This document shows, piece by piece, positions 57,486-64,000 of a stretch of 64,000 bases of DNA. A program made the translations under genes and the position numbers. The stretch is taken from assembly GCF_030541005.1 (NCBI RefSeq), contig NZ_JASSVM010000001.1:124001-188000 (forward strand), in the 5' to 3' direction. Position 1 is the stretch's first letter. Each line of letters begins with the position of its first letter. The notes below the pieces were generated by a model. It was given only the letters and a program-made list of their open reading frames with translations, made no database searches and was not told the DNA's origin. The DNA comes from Marinobacter sp. SS5-14b (GTDB taxonomy: Bacteria > Pseudomonadota > Gammaproteobacteria > Pseudomonadales > Oleiphilaceae).

Positions 57486-57513
57486 GTTGAAAACACAGTG
57501 GCGAGCCCCATTT
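57486..57513 (+). promoter_or_regulatory. Sigma-32 heat-shock promoter of groES-groEL
   Basis: GTTGAAA (57486-57492; consensus CTTGAAA), a 13-nt spacer and CCCCATTT (57506-57513; consensus CCCCATNT) give a near-perfect RpoH promoter. The predicted start leaves a leader of about 145 nt before groES. No CIRCE element is present. Confidence 0.92.
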
Positions 57514-57666
57514 AGATTGCACAGATTCGCCGCGGGCTGAAAAGTACTGTCTTTCAGTTGCTTGGCAGTCCGGGCAATTTGTCGGGCCGGGTTTTCCGGT
57601 CAGACACTTTTAAACATGTAACTGTCATTGCCGCATGATGAATGTGGCTACTGGAGAAGCAGAGCA

Positions 57667-57954
57667 ATGAAAATTCGTCCGTTACACGATCGAGTTGTCG
57701 TGCGCCGTAAGGAAGAGGAAGAGAAAACTGCAGGTGGCATCGTGCTGCCGGGTAATGCCAAAGAGAAGCCGTCCCAGGGCGAAGTGATCGCTGTGGGCAA
57801 TGGCCGCATTCTGGACAATGGCGAAACCCGTGCACTGGCAGTCAAGGTCGGTGACACCGTGGTTTTCGGTCAGTACGCTGGTAACACCGTAAAGGTTGAC
57901 GGTGAAGAGCTGCTCATCATGAGCGAAAGCGACATTTACGGCGTGCTTGAGTGA
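57667..57954 (+). CDS. groES: Co-chaperonin GroES
   Basis: Heptameric lid of the GroEL chamber. 95 aa from [18 protein letters not shown]; mobile loop [19 protein letters not shown] present. ATG 57667 is the family start; 13 upstream in-frame codons are not coding. groEL follows after 75 nt. Confidence 0.98.
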   Translation: MKIRPLHDRVVVRRKEEEEKTAGGIVLPGNAKEKPSQGEVIAVGNGRILDNGETRALAVKVGDTVVFGQYAGNTVKVDGEELLIMSESDIYGVLE

Positions 57955-58011
57955 TCGCATAAGCGACAGGCAATAACGCTCATTAATCCGATGGGTTCAA
58001 ATTCGGTTTAA

Positions 58012-59682
<1,671 letters not shown>

Positions 59683-59739
59683 TGCCGGCCAGATCCCGAC
59701 CAGGTCTCAATTCCTGAGGCCTGGCCTGATCGACCCCTT

Positions 59740-59777
59740 AAAACCCCGCGCTGGTTCACACCGGTGTGGGGTTTTTT
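59740..59777 (+). terminator. Intrinsic terminator after groEL
   Basis: AAAACCCC (59740-59747) pairs GGGGTTTT (59768-59775) with further GGT/ACC pairing inside; the T run continues to 59777. Confidence 0.85.
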
Positions 59778-59848
59778 ATTGCTTTAATCATGAACTTGGC
59801 AACAGCCTTTGTTAGACTCGGCTACCGGTTTCCAAATGTGCACGACGT

Positions 59849-60640
59849 ATGAGTGAGTCTCCATCAAAGCCTTTCTTCGGCCCAGGCAAGTTTGTCTTGC
59901 TCCTGTTGCTTGGTCTGTTGGTGTTCGGGGTGATGCTGGTCGTGCGCGTGCCCGTGGGCTGGGTGTGGCATCAGCTTTCCGATCAGGTTCCGTTGCCGCC
60001 TCAGGTTCAGGTTAGGCAAGTTTCCGGAACGTTATGGGGCGGTGCTGCTGGCGTCGTCGTAGGTGGCTTCCCGGCGAGAGTTCATTGGCAGTTTTCCTGG
60101 CCTTCTTTCACGGAATTGGCGTTGCCGATTGAATTTTCAGTGTCTTCGTCACAATCCCGGCTGGAAGGGGTTGCTACGGCGGGATGGCCCGGTAATTTTG
60201 AGGTGTCTGCCAATGGAACGGTGGAGGTTTCTGAGTTTGAGGGCCTGATTCGACAGAGTGGCGGCGCGATGATTGAGGGTGAGGTGAGCATTGATCGCCT
60301 GAACCTGGCGTGGTCCGATGATCGTTTGAAAAATGCACAGGGTTTGGGGCGTTGGAACGGCGGCATGGTTTCCTGGCCGATGGGTAACCAGACAGGGCAG
60401 GCACAGTTTCCGCCCATGCAGGCCAACCTGGATACCGTTGATGGCGGCGTCGCGCTCGACATCTCAGAGCAAGGCGGTGATGGGCCGGCGGCTGATGCCA
60501 GTATCCTCTGGGATGGCATGATGGAAATTCGTGTTTATAAACGCATGGTTGATCTGGCCCAGCAACCCTGGCCCGATACCGCCCGCCCGGGCGACGTGGT
60601 GTTCCGGGTACGGCAGCCGTTGCTGCCGGGAGGGCTGTAA
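59849..60640 (+). CDS. gspN: Type II secretion system protein N
   Basis: Accessory inner-membrane component of the type II secretion machine. 263 aa; short cytoplasmic N-terminus, one TM (FVLLLLLGLLVFGVMLVV) and a periplasmic beta-rich domain opening VGWVWHQLSDQVPLPPQ and including VSGTLWGGAAGVV. gspC starts 1 nt after its stop. Placement before gspC is unusual; in Vibrio and Klebsiella N is at the far end of the operon. Confidence 0.88.
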   Translation: MSESPSKPFFGPGKFVLLLLLGLLVFGVMLVVRVPVGWVWHQLSDQVPLPPQVQVRQVSGTLWGGAAGVVVGGFPARVHWQFSWPSFTELALPIEFSVSSSQSRLEGVATAGWPGNFEVSANGTVEVSEFEGLIRQSGGAMIEGEVSIDRLNLAWSDDRLKNAQGLGRWNGGMVSWPMGNQTGQAQFPPMQANLDTVDGGVALDISEQGGDGPAADASILWDGMMEIRVYKRMVDLAQQPWPDTARPGDVVFRVRQPLLPGGL

Positions 60641-60641
60641 T

Positions 60642-61499
60642 ATGGCCGGTGTATCAATACATGCTCAGGAGCGGGTTTCGCGGCTTTTGGCAAACTTGCT
60701 ACTGATTCTTCTGGTGGTCTACCTGGCTGTGGAGCTGGCCAGAGTCACCTGGCTTTTTGCCTGGCAGGACAGGCCGGTACCGGAAATTTATGGCCAGGTA
60801 TCGGCGGAAGCCGATGGTCGGCAAGGCGTTCACCTTGCGCCGATTGCAGGTTACGAGTTGTTTGGCCGCCCGGAATCCCAGACAGGTGTTGCCGATGTGG
60901 TGCGCCGCTCTGCGCCGGAAACAGGCCTTCGTTTGAGGCTGGAAGGCGTGCTGATAGGGCAGCGCCCGGAAGACTCCGGTGCTATAGTTGCCGGGAGCAA
61001 TGGTGAAACGGAATACTACCGGGTGGGCGATACCCTGCCGGGTAATGCGGAGCTGGCCGAGGTAGAGGCCGACAGAGTGCTTATAAGGCGTGGCGGGCGC
61101 TATGAATCGCTGGCCTTTGAGGAAGATTTGGGTGTTGAGGGTATGTTGGCAGAGACCGCTCAGGCAGAGCCCGCCGAATCGCCAGAGGCTTTCCTGGCGA
61201 ACGCCAGAGCCCAGCTCGACGTTGAGGGTGCCGCGGCCCTGTCAGTTTATGGTCTGAGCCCGGCGGGTGATGCGGGGCAGTCAGGTTATGTGTACGACGG
61301 ATCGAACGCGATGCTCAATGCTGTTAATCTCCGCCCGGGTGATGTGATCACCGCAGTCAACGGGCAGCGACTGGGCGACATTGAACAGGACAAAGCGCTG
61401 CTCGACGACTGGCGCAGCCAGCCCCGGCTGGATATTGAAATAGAACGTGACGGAAGCCTACTTACGGTCAGCTATGCCATACCCGAGCAATGGCGCTGA
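60642..61499 (+). CDS. gspC: Type II secretion system protein C
   Basis: Connects the inner-membrane platform to the secretin. 285 aa: one TM (LLLILLVVYLAVELARVTWL), the HR domain (about 80-160; LRLRLEGVLIGQRPEDSGAI), and a C-terminal PDZ domain (about 195-280; YGLSPAGDAGQSGYV, LNAVNLRPGDVITAVNGQRL). ATG 60642 with GGGAGGG 7 nt upstream is preferred to a longer frame overlapping gspN by 110 nt. Confidence 0.93.
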   Translation: MAGVSIHAQERVSRLLANLLLILLVVYLAVELARVTWLFAWQDRPVPEIYGQVSAEADGRQGVHLAPIAGYELFGRPESQTGVADVVRRSAPETGLRLRLEGVLIGQRPEDSGAIVAGSNGETEYYRVGDTLPGNAELAEVEADRVLIRRGGRYESLAFEEDLGVEGMLAETAQAEPAESPEAFLANARAQLDVEGAAALSVYGLSPAGDAGQSGYVYDGSNAMLNAVNLRPGDVITAVNGQRLGDIEQDKALLDDWRSQPRLDIEIERDGSLLTVSYAIPEQWR

Positions 61500-61531
61500 T
61501 CCGGTAATCTACAACAGGACGATATCGCCAG

Positions 61532-63487
61532 ATGTATAACCACAAGACCAATATCCTCAGGGCTCTCTTGTTTGCCTTACTGCTACCACTGGTATCGATG
61601 GTACATGCTCAGGAAGAAACCTGGAGGCTGAATCTCAAGGATGCAGATATCAGGGCGTTTGTGACCCAGGTGGCCGATATTACCGGTTACAGTTTTGTGG
61701 TGGACCCCCGGGTTAAAGGTAAAGTGACGGTGCTTTCCAGTGCGCCGATGAACAAGGATGAAATTTACGATTTGTTCCTGGCGGTGCTGAACGTACACGG
61801 GTTCACTGCGATTCCGGGCGAAGAAGTGGTCAAGGTAGTACAGCAGGTGGATGCCAAGCAGTCTGCTGAGGTGCTGGACCGGTTTGATGTAACGCCTTCT
61901 GAGCAGCTGATTACACGGGTTATTCAGATTGATAACGCCAATGCGCTTGAACTGGTGCCCATTCTTCGTCCTCTTGTCGCCAAGTATGGTCATCTGGCCG
62001 GTGTTGCGGCGGCGAATGCTCTGATCGTCAGTGATCATTCCTCCAACATTCAGCGTATCGAGCAAATCGTTCGTGAGTTGGACAGTCCCTCGAAGTACGA
62101 AGTTGAGGTGATCCAGCTCAGCGAAGCCTGGGTTGGTGATATGGTCAAGCTGCTGCAGGAGTTGGCACCGGATGAATTGGGCCGGGCCGGTGGCGACAAC
62201 GTTGCACGCAAGTACAGTGTAACCGCCGATGAGCGAAGCAATCGCCTGATTCTGCGTGGTGATGAAACCTTCCGGGACAAAATGCGTGGCTTGATCCGCA
62301 AGCTGGACCAGCCATCTGCCAGTGGTGGTACAACCAAGGTGCTTCGGTTACGCCATGCGGACGCCAAAACCCTGACGGAAATTCTCAAAGGCGTCATGGG
62401 CGAGGCGATCAAAGAAAGCAGCGGAGGTGGCACTGGCGCGGCCGGGGGCGCGGGCAGCAATCCGAATAACAATTTTGCGGTATTCGCAGACGAAGGCTTG
62501 AATGCCCTGGTGGTTCGGGGCGACCCGTCATTGATGCAAGAAGCCGAGCAAATTGTTGCCCAGCTGGATGTGCGTCGTGCTCAGGTGATGATTGAGGCCG
62601 CAATTGTCGAGATCAGCGATGAGCTGGGTGACCAGTTGGGTGTGCAGTTAGCCGCAGGCGATGAATCTGCTTCATCTCTTCCGGTGTTGGGCACCAATCT
62701 GACCAGTGGTCAGGGTATGGTTGGCCTGAACTCGGTCATCGGGGCCTTGGTAGGCGACACCATCCCGCAACTTGGCGGGGGTATTACGTTGGGTGCGGGT
62801 AACCGTGATGAAAACGGCATAACCTGGGGTGTGCTGATCCAGGCACTGTCATCCTCCGCTGCAGCGAATCTGCTGTCTACGCCGAGTATCATCACTCTGG
62901 ATAACCAGGAGTCGGAAATCATCGTTGGCCAGAACGTGCCTTTCCGCACTGGTCAGTCCACGGTCACAGGCGATGGCACGACGAACCCCTTTACCACGAT
63001 TGAGCGCCGAGACGTGGGTCTTTCGCTTAAGGTGACCCCGACCATCAGTGCCGATGGCCTGGTGCGCCTGGTGGTTGAGCAAACCACGGAAGACATTTCC
63101 ACGACCACCGTAGATGGCGCCTCGGATTTGATCACCAACAAACGTGAAATCAAAACAACGGTCTTAGCCGACGATGGCGAAACTGTGGTTCTGGGCGGCT
63201 TGATCAAAGACGATTATCAGGTGAACAAGAGCAAAGTACCCCTGCTCGGTGATATCCCGGTGCTCGGCCGACTGTTCTCGTCCGAGTCTGAAACTCGCAT
63301 AAAGCGTAACCTGCTGGTGTTCCTGCGCCCGACCATCATGCTTGGCAAGGAAGACGCCGTCGCGGCCACCACCGAGAAGTTTAACCGCTTGTGGGATGTA
63401 AACCTGGAAGTGAGGGAGAAGCTTGGTTTGCCGGCACCGGAGACCGGGGCGTCGGTGGATATGCTGTTTGAAGGTCGCCGCCAGTAA
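61532..63487 (+). CDS. gspD: Type II secretion system secretin
   Basis: Outer-membrane channel for folded exoproteins. Signal peptide (LLFALLLPLVSMVHA), N0 domain (WRLNLKDADIRAFVTQVADI), N1-N3 repeats with the Ser/Gly-rich loop near residue 300, and the secretin core (PSIITLDNQESEIIVGQNVP; VPLLGDIPVLGRLFSS; LLVFLRPTIM). 651 aa is typical. The surface lipase and other exoproteins may be substrates. No further gsp genes follow; the rest must be elsewhere. Confidence 0.97.
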   Translation: MYNHKTNILRALLFALLLPLVSMVHAQEETWRLNLKDADIRAFVTQVADITGYSFVVDPRVKGKVTVLSSAPMNKDEIYDLFLAVLNVHGFTAIPGEEVVKVVQQVDAKQSAEVLDRFDVTPSEQLITRVIQIDNANALELVPILRPLVAKYGHLAGVAAANALIVSDHSSNIQRIEQIVRELDSPSKYEVEVIQLSEAWVGDMVKLLQELAPDELGRAGGDNVARKYSVTADERSNRLILRGDETFRDKMRGLIRKLDQPSASGGTTKVLRLRHADAKTLTEILKGVMGEAIKESSGGGTGAAGGAGSNPNNNFAVFADEGLNALVVRGDPSLMQEAEQIVAQLDVRRAQVMIEAAIVEISDELGDQLGVQLAAGDESASSLPVLGTNLTSGQGMVGLNSVIGALVGDTIPQLGGGITLGAGNRDENGITWGVLIQALSSSAAANLLSTPSIITLDNQESEIIVGQNVPFRTGQSTVTGDGTTNPFTTIERRDVGLSLKVTPTISADGLVRLVVEQTTEDISTTTVDGASDLITNKREIKTTVLADDGETVVLGGLIKDDYQVNKSKVPLLGDIPVLGRLFSSESETRIKRNLLVFLRPTIMLGKEDAVAATTEKFNRLWDVNLEVREKLGLPAPETGASVDMLFEGRRQ

Positions 63488-63516
63488 AAACATACTGAAT
63501 AACAGAAGCATCCGAT

Positions 63517-63580
63517 GGGGCCAGTCCCCGGCACAGAACTCAGGCTTCAGGGCCGTGCCGGGAACTGGCCCCTTTTATTT
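63517..63580 (+). terminator. Long inverted repeat after gspD (terminator or REP-like)
   Basis: GGGGCCAGTCCCCGGCAC (63517-63534) pairs with GTGCCGGGAACTGGCCCC (63555-63572) with one mismatch; 20-nt loop; TTTTATTT follows. It works as the gspD terminator, yet its GGGGCCAGTCCCC core resembles the GGGGTCAGACCCC repeats at 36018 and 63617. Confidence 0.75.
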
Positions 63581-63616
63581 GCCTTCGAATAACCTCACGG
63601 GCATGTCATTACGGGC

Positions 63617-63644
63617 CGGGGTCTGACCCCGGGTCTGACCCCGG
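63617..63644. repeat. Tandem GGGGTCTGACCCC palindromes
   Basis: GGGGTCTGACCCC (63618-63630) is directly followed by GGGTCTGACCCC (63631-63642). The unit is the same as after putA (36018-36044), where the copies are inverted. Ends 2 nt before the stop of the minus-strand peptidase gene. Confidence 0.8.
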
Positions 63645-63646
63645 TT

Positions 63647-64000
63647 TTACAGCGGGGGCATTGGGCAGTCCAGTTGGTCTGCCACTAACCTCATGAGCTC
63701 ATATTCCCGCACGTCCACTTTTCCGTCGTGCATGATGCAGTGTCCGCAGGCGTCGATGATGGCTGGCTTTAGGAGTGGCGACAGGCGGCTCAGGGTTTCC
63801 AGCGCGGCTTTCAGCTCGTTGACGGACACTTTGCCGGTTGTCACTTCGGCGGTGCCGTTGCAGAAGCCGGCCATGGCTTCACGGTACAGCTTGACGGACT
63901 GCCCCTCAGAAGTGCTGCCGGCCCGGGCGAACAGGCTGAGTACACGCTCTATGGCGGGAAGCACGGATCGGTAATTTCGGTGTTTTACCGGTACTGCATG
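63647..64000 (-). CDS. C-terminal part of an M48-family metallopeptidase with TerB-like tail (partial)
   Basis: The frame is open to the window edge (the residues before the first GTG read PVKHRNYRS and continue upstream), so the start lies outside. The visible 117 codons match the C-terminal region of proteobacterial M48 peptidases that carry a TerB-like module: LSRLSPLLKPAIIDACGHCI, DGKVDVREYELMRLVADQL and the ending DCPMPP. The catalytic HExxH part is not in the window, so activity cannot be judged. Calling this a complete 105-aa gene would be wrong. Confidence 0.75.
   Translation of the reverse strand, partial: HAVPVKHRNYRSVLPAIERVLSLFARAGSTSEGQSVKLYREAMAGFCNGTAEVTTGKVSVNELKAALETLSRLSPLLKPAIIDACGHCIMHDGKVDVREYELMRLVADQLDCPMPPL

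Noticed and set aside
63618..63642. Tandem palindromes as a CRISPR remnant
   Set aside because: Units are 12-13 nt with no spacers and no cas genes nearby; REP-like is the better reading.
63647..63964. Complete small TerB-like gene of 105 aa
   Set aside because: The frame stays open past the putative GTG to the window edge and the sequence matches the C-terminus of M48-family peptidases, so it is annotated as partial.

Overview
The window looks like chromosomal core DNA from a marine gammaproteobacterium, most like Marinobacter. The reasons are the thrS-infC-rpmI-rplT-pheS-pheT-ihfA-merR order, type II secretion genes, a TAXI-type TRAP transporter, many lipid and envelope genes, and the protein sequences themselves. 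The genus is inferred from sequence character, not from a search. I see no transposase, integrase, phage gene or CRISPR array; both tRNA genes lie in undisturbed contexts.

Layout. 1-4.7 kb: two AraC-type regulators flanking tRNA-Asp, then fadH. 4.8-10.1 kb: a coiled-coil unknown, nadK, a metallophosphoesterase, a rhomboid protease, YeaC-like and DUF2797 proteins. 10.1-18.1 kb: pepN, then an envelope cluster (DUF1329, YCF48-like propeller, RND/MMPL exporter). 18.3-22 kb: TAXI-TRAP uptake system. 22.1-29.5 kb: the translation/IHF cluster, with infC using an ATT start. 29.6-36.8 kb: DUF2892 and a divergent Crp/Fnr regulator, glycerate kinase, an Lrp-type regulator divergent from putA, and an FMN reductase. 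36.8-40.5 kb: tRNA-Pro(GGG), a membrane-anchored glutamate-synthase-like protein, a BCCT transporter. 40.5-43.8 kb: a three-gene cassette (RimK-like ATP-grasp ligase, inactive transglutaminase with 7 TM, RimB-like retropepsin lipoprotein). 43.9-50.5 kb: an unknown, rmuC, a periplasmic TPR-like protein, a third AraC regulator divergent from an alpha-methylacyl-CoA racemase, a beta-propeller lipoprotein. 50.6-56.8 kb: a 1019-aa surface lipase lipoprotein, class I fumarase, an Atl-type alkyltransferase-like protein, an SDR. 56.9-64 kb: fxsA, groES-groEL with a consensus sigma-32 promoter, gspN-gspC-gspD, and the C-terminus of an M48-family peptidase running off the window.

The most interesting item is not a protein. 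Between the rhomboid gene and the YeaC-like gene the minus strand carries TTGACA-18-TATCAT, a 12/14 match to the Fur 7-1-7 box overlapping the -10, then about 87 nt ending in an intrinsic terminator with six U. The predicted RNA has a perfect 8-bp 5' hairpin, an unpaired pyrimidine linker, a small second hairpin and the terminator: the design of an Fur-controlled, Hfq-type small RNA (RyhB/PrrF logic, no sequence homology claimed). Its linker is complementary to the Shine-Dalgarno region of the Fe-S fumarase gene in the same window and partly to that of Fe-S fadH.

Other points of interest are the RimB/RimK-like membrane cassette, the GGGGTCAGACCCC-type palindromes found at three places, a PDZ-like tail on the TRAP permease, and a coiled-coil insertion in the YCF48 propeller.
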